A stretch of 64,000 nt of DNA from Actinomycetales bacterium JB111 (GCA_900163555.1 FUHX01000013.1:1-64000); one strand, 5' to 3'; positions 1-8,774 are shown, counted from the first letter of the stretch. Made by a program: numbers and translations. The notes: generated by a model not told the origin, from the letters alone.

Positions 1-24
1 GCGTCTGATGTGTATAAGAGTCAG
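1..24 (+). other. Residual Tn5/Nextera adapter at contig end
   Basis: These 24 bases match the Nextera read-1 adapter junction (tail GCGTC followed by the Tn5 mosaic end) at 22 of 24 positions. The differences are T for A at positions 6 and 21. The core GATGTGTATAAGAG is intact and lies exactly at the sequence edge, as expected for untrimmed library adapter rather than genomic DNA. The T at position 21 also matches the natural Tn5 outer end, so a variant transposon end is possible. Confidence 0.85.
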
Positions 25-479
25 CGCCCGACCAGTGCCCGGCATGTGAGACGTCGGACGCATTCCTCCCGCCACGCCGTCGGCCGTGGTTTTATTGAAT
101 AGTCAACTTCACGGCGCGGCTCCGGCCGCGCCATAGTTCTGGGAGAACCGTGCTGAACCCCTGGCACCTGACCACGCGCCTCGACGTCGACCTGTGTCGC
201 CGCTCGACGATGACGTGTCGTCGGTGCGCCCGCATGCACGGCTGACACTTCCCGCGCGCCCATCGCGCGCCCCACGCCCGGCCGGGCGGCCACGGAACAG
301 GCCCCCGCGACGACGGCGACCACCACCCTGCGCTGCTCGCCCACCGGCGTGCCGCCGTGGGCACACCCCACCGGCCTCCCGCCCACCGGTACACCGCCGC
401 CGGCTCCCGCCCACCAGGGCCTGCCTGTGACGACCGGGCCGCCGCACGCATCGACGATCTCCCACCGAAAGGCACCCCT
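25..479. other. Intergenic region upstream of the symporter gene
   Basis: I see no convincing gene here. A locally AT-rich patch around 90-112 contains TTGAATAGTCAAC. A short GC hairpin follows at 113-132 (arms GGCGCGG and CCGCGCC, 6-nt loop) and could terminate a gene lying left of the contig edge. The remainder is proline-codon-rich sequence open in several frames, but without a ribosome binding site or recognisable protein similarity. Confidence 0.5.
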
Positions 480-1994
480 GTGTCCACCACCTCCACCGCG
501 CCCCGGCGTCGGCTCAAGCTGCCGTCCTTCAGCGCTCAGATCCTGCTGGGCCTCGTGCTCGGCGTGCTGCTCGGCTGGCTCGCGCTCAGCCTCGGCACCG
601 GCGCGGACGAGGAGCCGAACGCGCTGACGACCACGCTCGCCACGATCGGCTCGACGTTCGTCGGCCTGCTCCGCGCGATCGTCCCGCCGCTGGTCTTCCT
701 CGCGATCGTCACGTCGATCGCCAACCTCCGGGGCATCGCCAACGGTGCGCGCCTCGCGGCCCAGACGCTCATCTGGTTCGCCGTCACGGCGCTCATCGCG
801 GTCGCGATCGGCACGGCGCTCGGCCTGCTCCTCGAGCCCGGCGCCCACTCCGGCGTCGACGCCGCGGCCGCCGAGGCCCCGGGACGCACGGGCAGCTGGC
901 TCGACTTCCTCGGCGGCATCGTGCCCGCCAACTTCCTCGGCCTCGAGATCAACGGCGGCCTCGACCGCGCGGCGGACGGCACCATCACCGGCCTCAGCGC
1001 CGGCCCGAGCTTCAACATCCTGCAGATCCTCGTGCTCTCGCTCGTCGTCGGCGTCGCCGCCCTCAAGGTCGGCGAGAAGGCGGACGCCTTCCTCAGCTTC
1101 TCCGCATCGCTGCTCGCGGTCGTCCAGAAGGTCCTGTGGTGGATCATCCGCCTCGCCCCGATCGGCACGGTCGGCCTCATCGGCAACGCGATCGCCACCT
1201 ACGGCTGGTCCTCGCTCGGCCAGCTCGGCACCTACACGATCGCCATCTACATCGGCCTCGCGCTCGTCCTGTTCGCTGTGTACCCGGTCCTGCTGCGCGC
1301 CCATGGCCTGTCGGTCGTCCGGTACTTCCGCGGCGCCTGGCCGGCGATCCAGCTCGCGTTCGTCTCCCGATCGTCGATCGGCACCCTGCCGGTCACGCAG
1401 CGCGTGACCGAGCGCAACCTCGGCGTCCCGCGCGCCTACTCGGCGTTCGCCGTCCCGCTCGGCGCGACGACCAAGATGGACGGCTGCGCCGCGATCTACC
1501 CGGCGATCTCGGCGATCTTCGTCGCCCAGTTCTTCGGCGTCGACCTGGCGGTCACGGACTACCTGCTCATCGCCTTCGTGTCCGTCGTCGGCTCCGCGGC
1601 GACCGCGGGCGTCACCGGCGCGACCGTCATGCTCACCCTCACCCTGTCCACGGTGGGCCTGCCGCTCGAGGGCGTGGGCCTCCTCCTGGCGATCGACCCG
1701 ATCCTCGACATGGGCCGCACCGCCGTGAACGTCGCGGGCCAGGCACTCGTGCCGGTCATCGTGGCCAAGCGCGAGGGCATCCTCGATATCGACCAGTACA
1801 ACCGGGCCAGCTCCGAGGACCTCTTCACCGAGGACGCCCCGGCCGGGGACAGCGCAACGGAGGCCCCGGCCGCCGGGTCGGCCACCGCCGACGAGCCGGC
1901 CTCCGGCGAGACGGACGCGGACCTCGCGCCGACGTCGGGGGACGTCCCCGACGCCGGCCGCGCGGGTGAGGAGGAGCCGGCCCTGCGCCGCTGA
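480..1994 (+). CDS. Dicarboxylate/amino acid:cation symporter (DAACS family)
   Basis: This is a secondary transporter of the GltP/DctA family that imports an acidic amino acid or C4-dicarboxylate with protons or sodium across the cytoplasmic membrane. The 504-residue protein has about eight hydrophobic segments. Family landmarks are the serine-rich re-entrant loop SRSSIGTLPVT (about 296-306), the GATTKMDGCAA segment, and the substrate-site motif DMGRTAVN with D410, R413 and N417. The Arg aligns with the residue that selects acidic substrates in archaeal GltPh. The last 65 residues are an Ala/Glu/Asp-rich tail of unknown use. I chose the GTG at 480 because GAAAGG lies about 7 nt upstream; an ATG at 357 would add 41 proline-rich, non-conserved residues. 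The gene stands alone, so the exact substrate is not shown by context. Confidence 0.9.
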   Translation: MSTTSTAPRRRLKLPSFSAQILLGLVLGVLLGWLALSLGTGADEEPNALTTTLATIGSTFVGLLRAIVPPLVFLAIVTSIANLRGIANGARLAAQTLIWFAVTALIAVAIGTALGLLLEPGAHSGVDAAAAEAPGRTGSWLDFLGGIVPANFLGLEINGGLDRAADGTITGLSAGPSFNILQILVLSLVVGVAALKVGEKADAFLSFSASLLAVVQKVLWWIIRLAPIGTVGLIGNAIATYGWSSLGQLGTYTIAIYIGLALVLFAVYPVLLRAHGLSVVRYFRGAWPAIQLAFVSRSSIGTLPVTQRVTERNLGVPRAYSAFAVPLGATTKMDGCAAIYPAISAIFVAQFFGVDLAVTDYLLIAFVSVVGSAATAGVTGATVMLTLTLSTVGLPLEGVGLLLAIDPILDMGRTAVNVAGQALVPVIVAKREGILDIDQYNRASSEDLFTEDAPAGDSATEAPAAGSATADEPASGETDADLAPTSGDVPDAGRAGEEEPALRR

Positions 1995-2109
1995 CCGTCC
2001 CCATCCCGTCGGCCCTGCGGCCGGGCTTCGAGCCCGGCCGCGGGGCCGACGCGCGGCGTCGGGGCGCCCATGCGCGCCGCCGTGCGTCACGGGAGGTCCG
2101 GGCAGCGCC

Positions 2110-2115
2110 TAACCT
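2110..2115 (+). promoter_or_regulatory. -10 hexamer TAACCT, leaderless NYN gene
   Basis: TAACCT is followed by exactly six bases (gaggcc) and then the ATG at 2122. This places the expected transcription start on the start codon itself. No Shine-Dalgarno sequence is present. The same layout recurs at many genes in this window. Confidence 0.6.
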
Positions 2116-2121
2116 GAGGCC

Positions 2122-2688
2122 ATGAGCGACGCCGAGACCACGTACCTCGTCATCGACGGGGAGAACATCGACGCGACCCTCGGGGTCAGCATCCTGGGCC
2201 ACCGCCCGAACCCCGAGGAGCGACCGCGGTGGGACCGTGTCCTCACGCGCGCGGGCGAGACGTGGGGCGGCGAGACGAAGGGCCTGTTCTTCCTCAACGC
2301 GACGTCGGGCAACCTGCCCACGACGTTCATCTCCGCGCTGCTCGCGATGAACTGCCGCCCGATCCCGCTGGCCGGCTCCGCCACGGAGAAGGTCGTCGAC
2401 ATCGGCGTGCAGCGGATGCTCGAGGCGGTCCTCGAGCAGGGGCACGGCAACGTCCTCCTCGTCTCCCACGACGGCGACTTCCTCCCCCAGGTGGAGCAGC
2501 TGCTGGACGCCGGGCACAAGGTCGGCGTCATCGCCTTCCGCGAGTTCCTCAACGGCGACCTGGCTGCGCTGTCCGGCAAGGGCATGCGGATCCTCGACCT
2601 CGAGGACGACGTCCACGCCTTCACCGCCCCCCTGCCCCGCGTCCGGATCATCCCGCTCGAGTCCTTCGACCCGATCCAGTTCCTCTGA
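2122..2688 (+). CDS. NYN-domain (PIN-like) protein, LabA/DUF88 type
   Basis: A 188-residue single-domain protein of the NYN/LabA group. These are PIN-fold proteins expected to act as metal-dependent ribonucleases in the cytoplasm. The conserved acidic positions are visible: VIDGENID at the N-terminus (residues about 9-16), VVDIGVQRML mid-protein, and SHDGDFLPQ at about 115-123, which together form the usual Asp cluster. The ATG at 2122 is preceded by TAACCT with a 6-nt gap and no ribosome binding site, which fits a leaderless message. The gene lies between the symporter and the two-component system, all on the plus strand, but with separate signals. The RNA target is unknown. The family call is firm; nuclease activity is inferred. 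Confidence 0.85.
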   Translation: MSDAETTYLVIDGENIDATLGVSILGHRPNPEERPRWDRVLTRAGETWGGETKGLFFLNATSGNLPTTFISALLAMNCRPIPLAGSATEKVVDIGVQRMLEAVLEQGHGNVLLVSHDGDFLPQVEQLLDAGHKVGVIAFREFLNGDLAALSGKGMRILDLEDDVHAFTAPLPRVRIIPLESFDPIQFL

Positions 2689-2761
2689 GGCGACCACTCG
2701 CCGTCGGGGGGTTCCAGGGACCTCCCAGCAAACCCCCAGGGTGAAGGAGGACGATGGGGGC

Positions 2762-3520
2762 ATGACGCCCGACGCCGGATCCGACGCGCCCGCCGAGGCC
2801 CACCTGCTCGTCGTCGACGACGAGCCCAACATCCGCGAGCTGCTCACCGCCTCGCTGCGCTTCGCGGGCTTCCAGGTCACGCCCGCGGCCGACGGCAACG
2901 AGGCGCTGCGGAAGGCGGCGGACAAGGAGCCGGACCTCGTCGTCCTCGACGTCATGCTGCCCGACATGGACGGCTTCACCGTGCTGCGCAGGCTGCGTGT
3001 GAACGACCCCAACCTGCCGGTGCTGTTCCTCACCGCCCGGGACGACCTCTCGGACAAGGTGCACGGGCTGACGGTCGGCGGCGACGACTACATCACCAAG
3101 CCGTTCAGCCTCGAGGAGGTCGTCGCCCGGATCCGGACCGTCCTGCGCCGCGCGGGAGTGGCCGGGCCGACCGAGGACCCGGTGCTGCGGTACGCGGACC
3201 TCGAGATCGACCAGGACGCCTACGAGGTACGGCGCGCGGGCGTCACGGTCAACCTCGCGCCGACCGAGTTCAAGCTGCTGCGCTACCTCATGGACAACGC
3301 GGAGCGCGTGGTCTCCAAGGCGCAGATCCTCGACCACGTGTGGGAGTACGACTTCAACGGCGAGGCGACGATCGTCGAGTCCTACATCTCCTACCTGCGC
3401 CGGAAGATCGACTCAGCCGAGCACCTCGGGCTCACCGGCGCTGCCGCGGAGTCGCTCGAGCCCCTCATCCACACCCGCCGCAACTTCGGGTACGTCCTGC
3501 GACGGCCGAGCGCCCGCTGA
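2762..3520 (+). CDS. OmpR-family response regulator, PhoP-like
   Basis: DNA-binding response regulator of 252 residues. It has an N-terminal receiver (LVVDDEPNIREL near residue 13, phosphoacceptor Asp in DVMLPDMDG at about residue 63, switch Lys in ITKPFSLEE) and a C-terminal winged helix (LAPTEFKLLRYL ... SKAQILDHVWEYDF). The sequence around LFLTARDDLSDKVHGLTVGGDDY resembles the mycobacterial PhoP/TcrX type, but orthology cannot be proven here. The ATG at 2762 has AAGGAGG 11 nt upstream; a competing ATG at 2754 is in another frame and stops at once. The sensor kinase gene starts 9 bp downstream, so the two form an operon and the regulator is presumably phosphorylated by that kinase. The regulon is unknown. 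Confidence 0.9.
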   Translation: MTPDAGSDAPAEAHLLVVDDEPNIRELLTASLRFAGFQVTPAADGNEALRKAADKEPDLVVLDVMLPDMDGFTVLRRLRVNDPNLPVLFLTARDDLSDKVHGLTVGGDDYITKPFSLEEVVARIRTVLRRAGVAGPTEDPVLRYADLEIDQDAYEVRRAGVTVNLAPTEFKLLRYLMDNAERVVSKAQILDHVWEYDFNGEATIVESYISYLRRKIDSAEHLGLTGAAAESLEPLIHTRRNFGYVLRRPSAR

Positions 3521-3529
3521 CCGGTCCGC

Positions 3530-5992
3530 ATGCAGATCACCCAGCGCCCCGCGGGCGCCCAGCAGGGACTGTCGCTGACGGCGCGGCTCGTCGCCGCCAC
3601 GATCCTCCTGCTCGCGACCGGGCTCGCGATGGCCGGCATCGCGGTCATCACCGTCCTGCGCACCCAGCTCATCGCCCAGATGGACGACAACCTCGCCGTT
3701 ACGGTCGACACGCTCGCCGATTCCGATCTCGTCGAGATCGAAGGGGAGGTCGACCAGCTCGTCCCCACGCGGTACGCGATCACGATCCAGGTGGACGGCC
3801 TCTCCGACCGCACCCGCGCCCACCCCAACACCGAGGCCACGGTCGGCCTGCCGATCATCGAGGAGGCGACCCTCGACGGGCCGGTCACGGTCGCCGGCTC
3901 GCATCCCGGCGTCGCGTGGCGGGCACTCAGCATCGCGATCGTCTCCACCGCGACCGGCGAGAAGGTCGGCACGCTGACGATCTCCTCCCCGCTCGACCAG
4001 GTCTCGGCCACGATGCAGCAGACCGGGAAGTACGTCGTGCTCATCTCCGTCACGCTCGTCGTGCTCGGCGCGACCATCGGCTTCCTGGCGATCCGCCGCG
4101 AGCTGCGCGACCTGAAGTCCATCGAGCGCACGGCCGGGGCCATCGCGGCCGGCGACCTCACCCGACGCGTCGCGCCCGGTCCGCCGGGGACGGAGATCGG
4201 GAGCCTGGCGGACTCGCTCAACGCGATGCTCGCCCAGATCGAGATCGCGTTCGAGGCGCGGTCGGCGTCCGAGCGCCGGATGCGGCGGTTCGTCGCCGAC
4301 GCCTCGCACGAGCTGCGCACCCCGCTGGCGACCGTGCGCGGGTACGCCGAGCTGCACCGCATCGGCGGGGTCCCGGAGTCCGAGGTGCCCGCCGCGATGG
4401 GCCGCATCGAGGCGGAGGCCACCCGGATGGGCTCCCTCGTGGAGGACCTCCTCACGCTCGCCCGCATCGACGAGCAGCGCCAGATCGTGCTCTCGCCGGT
4501 GGACGTCCGCAACCTCGCGGACGACGCCATCCGCGACCTCAGGGCCCTCGACCCGTCCCGCCCGGCCGCCCTCGCTCCGCTGCCCGACTCGCCGGGGCCG
4601 ACGATCGTCCACGCCGACGCCGACCAGCTGCGCCAGGTCTTCGCCAACCTCGTGGGCAACGCCGTGCGGCACACGCCTCCCGGGACGCCGGTCGAGATCC
4701 TCGTGGGCTTCCGCCGGGGCGCCTTCGCCGCGACGCCCACGCCGCCCGCGACGCAGTCCGGCGCCGCCCCCTCCGCCCCGCACGCCCCGCAGCAGCCCGG
4801 CCCGGGGTGGGGGCAGCCGTCGATCGCGGCCTCCGCGCCGAGCGGCCCGCACGCAGGCCCCGTTCCGGGGTCCTCCCCCGCTGCCGGCCCGTCGGCGGCC
4901 GGTTCTCCTGCGGCCGGGTCGCCCGCGGCCGGTTCTCCTGCGGCCGGCTCTCCCGGCGCCGACTCCGAGGATCTCGACCAGACGCTCACCCGCTCGCGGT
5001 GGGCGGCCGTGGGGCAGCTGGAGTCTGAAGAGGTCGGCGACACGACCGTCCCGAACACCGAGCCGACACCCGCCGGCCCGCGCTCACGGACCGCGCGACG
5101 CATACCCGACCGCAGCATCCTCGGCCTGTTCACCGGCCGCCACGGCCGGCAGGCCGAGACCGACCCGCCCGACGGCGACGCGGACGAGGTGTCCTCCTCG
5201 CCCCGGGCCGATGGTCGGGTCGGCGACGACGGAGCGGCCGACAGCCGCGAGGCCTGCGCCCGCGAGACCGATACCCGCGCGGACGAGGACACCGGGGGAG
5301 GGCACGAAGCGACGACGCGCGACGACGTCAGGGCCTCGGGTCCCGAGCCCATCGGCTCCGGGAGCGCAGACGACGTCGCGCTCACCGTGCGGCGGGAGCC
5401 GGGCGATGCGTCCGGCGGCGGGTCCGACGCCGATCCGGACGACACGTCCGGCGACGGGACCGATCCGACCGACGAACCGGACGCGCCGGAGCAGGGCGAC
5501 GAGCCGTCCGACGGTCCGCACGCGCCGGACCGCGGCGACAAGGAGGCGGGAACCGCCTCCGCCGGGGTGGACAGCGTGGCCGGTCCCGCCGGTGCGACCG
5601 ACGCGTCCGGTTCGGCCGGTGCGGCCGGCCAGGGCGACTCGGCGCGCGTGCTCCCGGCCGACTTCCGCACGGCCCCGCCGAGCGCCCCGCTCACGGTCGA
5701 CGCCGTCGTGGTGCGCGTGCAGGACCACGGGCCCGGCATCCCGCCCGACGAGGCCCGCAAGGTCTTCACCCGCTTCTACCGGGTCGACCAGTCCCGCGCC
5801 CGCGCCTCGGGCGGCGGGTCCGGCCTCGGCCTGGCGATCGTCGCGTCCGTCGCGGAGTCCCACGGCGGGCGCGCGGACGTCCTGTTCACGCCCGGCGGCG
5901 GGACCACGGTCGAGTTCATGGTTCCGGTGGCCGGCCCACCCCTGGCCGCCACGATGAGGACGACGTCGGAGACGCGTCCCCGCGCGGTCTGA
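3530..5992 (+). CDS. Sensor histidine kinase with large insert in the ATPase domain
   Basis: Membrane sensor kinase, partner of the regulator just upstream. Order of parts: transmembrane helix at about 20-42, extracytoplasmic sensor to about 165, second helix at about 166-187, HAMP linker, dimerisation/phosphoacceptor helix with DASHELRTPLATV (His about 260), N box VFANLVGNAVRHTPPGT, then an insert from about residue 400 to 720, and finally the G boxes QDHGPGIP and SGLGLAIV. At 820 residues it is about 320 longer than usual for the family. The insert is Pro/Ala/Gly/Asp-rich, includes four AAGSP units, and sits in the turn between two beta strands of the HATPase fold, where a loop can be tolerated without breaking the active site. 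The reading frame stays open and catalytic motifs are intact on both sides, so the protein is probably functional. Confidence 0.9.
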   Translation: MQITQRPAGAQQGLSLTARLVAATILLLATGLAMAGIAVITVLRTQLIAQMDDNLAVTVDTLADSDLVEIEGEVDQLVPTRYAITIQVDGLSDRTRAHPNTEATVGLPIIEEATLDGPVTVAGSHPGVAWRALSIAIVSTATGEKVGTLTISSPLDQVSATMQQTGKYVVLISVTLVVLGATIGFLAIRRELRDLKSIERTAGAIAAGDLTRRVAPGPPGTEIGSLADSLNAMLAQIEIAFEARSASERRMRRFVADASHELRTPLATVRGYAELHRIGGVPESEVPAAMGRIEAEATRMGSLVEDLLTLARIDEQRQIVLSPVDVRNLADDAIRDLRALDPSRPAALAPLPDSPGPTIVHADADQLRQVFANLVGNAVRHTPPGTPVEILVGFRRGAFAATPTPPATQSGAAPSAPHAPQQPGPGWGQPSIAASAPSGPHAGPVPGSSPAAGPSAAGSPAAGSPAAGSPAAGSPGADSEDLDQTLTRSRWAAVGQLESEEVGDTTVPNTEPTPAGPRSRTARRIPDRSILGLFTGRHGRQAETDPPDGDADEVSSSPRADGRVGDDGAADSREACARETDTRADEDTGGGHEATTRDDVRASGPEPIGSGSADDVALTVRREPGDASGGGSDADPDDTSGDGTDPTDEPDAPEQGDEPSDGPHAPDRGDKEAGTASAGVDSVAGPAGATDASGSAGAAGQGDSARVLPADFRTAPPSAPLTVDAVVVRVQDHGPGIPPDEARKVFTRFYRVDQSRARASGGGSGLGLAIVASVAESHGGRADVLFTPGGGTTVEFMVPVAGPPLAATMRTTSETRPRAV
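4895..4954. repeat. 4 x 15-bp tandem repeat in the kinase insert
   Basis: Four consecutive 15-bp units of the form gcggccggttctcct, with minor variation, encode AAGSP repeats inside the disordered insert of the sensor kinase. The period is a multiple of three, so copy-number change would keep the frame. Confidence 0.85.
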
Positions 5993-6149
5993 CCCGCCGC
6001 TCCGCAGCATGCTCGGTAGGCCGCTGCCAGACGCGCCACCTGCCCGCAGATCGATGCCTGACCCGCGCGTCGTCGCGTTACCCGCGCGCTGTCGCCTGAC
6101 CCTCCGCGCCGCCACCTCGCCGCTCCGGCCGCACCCACCCGAACATGCG

Positions 6150-6210
6150 TCGAGACACCTCGGTCCGGGACGGAACTCGCGAAGTTCCGTCCCGGACCGA
6201 GGTGTCTCGA
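6150..6210. terminator. 28-bp perfect inverted repeat between convergent genes
   Basis: Arms at 6150-6177 and 6183-6210 are perfect reverse complements over 28 bp around the 5-nt loop cgcga. The element lies between the end of the plus-strand kinase gene and the end of the minus-strand flavoprotein gene. A bidirectional terminator is the simplest reading. The arm is much longer than the 10-20 bp of the other terminators in this window and no T tract follows, so a dispersed palindromic repeat is the alternative. Confidence 0.6.
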
Positions 6211-6258
6211 TGACGGGTGAGCGCTCAGCACGCCCGCGCGCTCACCGCGCGCGGGCGG

Positions 6259-7950
6259 TCACCACTCGCGTTCGGTGGGGATGAGCGATCCGGGGTTGAG
6301 GTTGCGCCCGGGGTCCGCGGAGGACAGCAGGCCGACCATGAGGTCGAGGCCCGCGGTCGAGATGTCCTGCTCCATCCACGGCGCGTGGTCGGTGCCGACG
6401 CCGTGGTGGTGGGACAGCGTGCCGCCGCCGTCGATGAACGACTGCTGGACGACCTCCTTCAGGCGCCAGTACTGGTCGAGCGGCGCCTCGGCCCCCTCGC
6501 CCTCCAGCGGCGGGAACGCGAACGTGAAGTACAGGCAGGCGCCCGCGTGGTAGCTGTGCGAGAGGTGGCACATGATGTACCCCTTCACACCGATCTCGTC
6601 GTACACGCGGTGCGCGCCGGCGATGACCCGCTCGTAGATGCCGCGCAGCTTCGACCACGGGGCGGCGGTCTCGGAGACGTCGGCAAGCGCGCCGCGGTCG
6701 AGCAGGAAGTCCCGGATGTACGGGGTGTCGAACTTCTTCTGGTCGTACATGGCGCCCGGGCCGGTGCCGAGGCCGATGCCGCCGTGCGCGGAGACGATCT
6801 TGCCGACCGCCTTGCGCTGGTAGGCCACGTGCTTCGGGGATCCCTCGTAGCCGACGTAGCTGAGGCACACCTCGTTCAGGTCCCAGCCGCGCTTCGCCAG
6901 CAGGTCGAAGATCCCGGTGGAGATCTTCCCCTTGATGCCGGTCTGCGCCTTCTGGGTGGCGAGCGAGAACTGGGTCTCGTACGGGTCGGAGACGCGCGTG
7001 ATCGACGGGTGCACGTCGGACGTCGAGATGGTGCGCATGGCCTCGAGCGCGCTGCCCCAGTTCTGGAACAGGTAGGCGACGACGAGGCGCTTCTCGGGCA
7101 CGCGGTGCACGTGGATCCAGGCCTCGGTGACGACGCCGAGCCGCCCCTCGGAGCCGATGATCATCTCGCGGACGGACGGGCCGGTCGACGTCGACGGCAG
7201 CGGCCGGATCGTGACGACCTTGCCCGGCAGCACGCTGCGCAGGCCGCGCGTGATGTCGGCGATGTCGCCGTAGCGGTCGGACTGCATGCCGGACGACCGG
7301 GTGGCGATCCACCCGCCGAGCGTGGAGTGGCGGAAGGAGTCGGGCTGGTGACCCGCGGTCCACCCGAGCGCGGCGAGCTGCTCCTCCAGGTCCGGGCCGA
7401 GCACGCCGGCCTGGACACGTGCGAGCCCGGAGTCCTCGTCGATCTCGAGGACCTTGTTCATCCGCCCCATGTCGAGGGAGACGATCGGCCGCTCCTCGTC
7501 GGCGGGGGGCGTGAGCGACCCGGAGATGTTGGAGCCACCGCCGAACGGGATGATCACGGCGTCGGCCGCCGTGGCCAGGTCGACGACCTCCCGCACCTGG
7601 TCCTCGTCGGCCGGGTAGACGACGACGTCGGGAACGCGCGGCAGGTCGCCGGCGCGGACCTTGACGAGGTCGGAGATGCCCTTGCCGTAGGTGTGGACGA
7701 CACGATCCTGGTCGTCGGTGACGACGTTTCCCTCGCCGACGGCGGACGCCAGGCCCTTCGCGAGCACGCCCGGCAGACGGCTGGCCGGGACGGAGATCTC
7801 GCCGAAGTCGGGCGGCGGGGTGCCCTCGGTCCACAGGTCGAGGCCGACCTTGTCCAGCACGAAGGGGGCGAAGTTCGGCTTGTTCTCGTGCGTGAAGGTC
7901 ACGCCCTCGACGCCCCACCCCCACCACTTCATGTGCTGGACCTCGGTCAC
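6259..7950 (-). CDS. FAD-binding oxidase, alkyl-DHAP synthase-like
   Basis: A 563-residue flavoprotein of the FAD_binding_4 (VAO/PCMH) superfamily. It most resembles alkyl-dihydroxyacetonephosphate synthase, which swaps the acyl chain of acyl-DHAP for a fatty alcohol to create the ether bond. Seen: an N-terminal MKWWGWG, typical of this group; FAD-binding segments VIIPFGGGSNISG and SFRHSTLGGWIATRSSGMQSDRYGD (read here in two parts); IIGSEGRLGVVT; a C-terminal Tyr-His region SHSYHAGACLYFTF; and LSHHHGVGTDH, equivalent to the catalytic histidine tract of the eukaryotic enzyme. The GTG start at 7950 has AGGAGG just upstream and overlaps the acyltransferase stop as GTGA, so translation is coupled. 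It is the last gene of the lipid operon. A glycolate or lactate oxidase-like activity is the main alternative. Confidence 0.8.
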   Translation of the reverse strand: MTEVQHMKWWGWGVEGVTFTHENKPNFAPFVLDKVGLDLWTEGTPPPDFGEISVPASRLPGVLAKGLASAVGEGNVVTDDQDRVVHTYGKGISDLVKVRAGDLPRVPDVVVYPADEDQVREVVDLATAADAVIIPFGGGSNISGSLTPPADEERPIVSLDMGRMNKVLEIDEDSGLARVQAGVLGPDLEEQLAALGWTAGHQPDSFRHSTLGGWIATRSSGMQSDRYGDIADITRGLRSVLPGKVVTIRPLPSTSTGPSVREMIIGSEGRLGVVTEAWIHVHRVPEKRLVVAYLFQNWGSALEAMRTISTSDVHPSITRVSDPYETQFSLATQKAQTGIKGKISTGIFDLLAKRGWDLNEVCLSYVGYEGSPKHVAYQRKAVGKIVSAHGGIGLGTGPGAMYDQKKFDTPYIRDFLLDRGALADVSETAAPWSKLRGIYERVIAGAHRVYDEIGVKGYIMCHLSHSYHAGACLYFTFAFPPLEGEGAEAPLDQYWRLKEVVQQSFIDGGGTLSHHHGVGTDHAPWMEQDISTAGLDLMVGLLSSADPGRNLNPGSLIPTEREW

Positions 7951-8774
7951 GATGCCTCCTCCTGGCCCCTCGGGCCACTCGTTGCGGACGTGGGACGCGC
8001 GACCACGACGTCGGGCGTGCGTGCCTGGTACATGGCGACGACCTGCGCGCGGATGCGGTCGTTGAACTCGCGGATCCGCTCGCCGTTGCGCGGGCGCATC
8101 GGCTTGCCGATGACGACCTTCACGGGCGGGCGGCCGCGGGTGGGCCAGTTCTGGCCGACCGGCATGGCCTCGTGGAAGCCGATGAGAGCGACCGGGACGC
8201 ACGGGATCCGGCGGGTGACGCACAGGGCGGCGACGCCGGGCTTGAAGCGCCCGATCGAGCCGTCGCGCGAGCGCGTGCCCTCGGCGAAGATCAGCAGCGG
8301 GACACCGGCGTCCACCAGCCGCGCGGACAGCCCTGCGCGCCGACGGTTCCCGGTGCGGTCGACCGGGTAGGTGTTGAAGAACATCGCGGTGAGCACGCGC
8401 ACGATGCGCTTCGTGTAGAACGTGTCCCCGGCTGCGGCCGTGGCCACCTTGCCGGCGTGCTGCCACGGCATGATCGCGTGCAGGACCGCCGTGTCGAGGT
8501 GCGAGTTGTGGTTCGGCGCGATGACGAACGGGCCGCGGACCTTCTTCAGGTTCTCGCGCCCGACCACGTCGATCTTCGTCATCCCGTGGACGACCGCGTT
8601 GAGCGGCCCCTTCTGCGCGAGGACGCGCCCGAAGCGCCAGATCCCCGACGTGTACTGGAGGATGCCGTCCCCGGCCTTGTCGACGACGCGGCCCGCGGCG
8701 TTCCTCGCCGCGCTCGCGGCGCGGGCGGGGCGCGCGGGCTCCGGGGGCGCAGACTCCATCGGTAGGGCGCTCAT
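7947..8774 (-). CDS. PlsC-like lysophospholipid acyltransferase
   Basis: Membrane-associated glycerol-phosphate acyltransferase of the LPLAT family, 275 residues. Block I is present as NHNSHLD (HX4D catalytic motif) and block III as FAEGTRSRDGSIGRF. These bind and activate the phosphate-bearing acceptor for transfer of an acyl chain from acyl-CoA or acyl-ACP. The ATG at 8774 is preceded by GGGAGG with a 6-nt gap and overlaps the SDR stop by 4 bp; its own stop overlaps the next gene by 4 bp. In this operon it could acylate DHAP or alkyl-glycerol-3-phosphate rather than the usual 1-acyl-glycerol-3-phosphate. That choice is inference from the neighbours only. Confidence 0.85.
   Translation of the reverse strand: MSALPMESAPPEPARPARAASAARNAAGRVVDKAGDGILQYTSGIWRFGRVLAQKGPLNAVVHGMTKIDVVGRENLKKVRGPFVIAPNHNSHLDTAVLHAIMPWQHAGKVATAAAGDTFYTKRIVRVLTAMFFNTYPVDRTGNRRRAGLSARLVDAGVPLLIFAEGTRSRDGSIGRFKPGVAALCVTRRIPCVPVALIGFHEAMPVGQNWPTRGRPPVKVVIGKPMRPRNGERIREFNDRIRAQVVAMYQARTPDVVVARPTSATSGPRGQEEAS

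Noticed and set aside
1-24. Natural Tn5/IS50 end marking a mobile element
   Set aside because: The match includes the synthetic adapter tail GCGTC and sits exactly at the contig edge, with no transposase or second end.
6217-8370. Plus-strand 717-codon frame over the flavoprotein and acyltransferase genes
   Set aside because: The sequence is Arg/Gly/Asp-rich shadow coding without motifs; the minus strand holds two recognisable enzymes with coupled starts.
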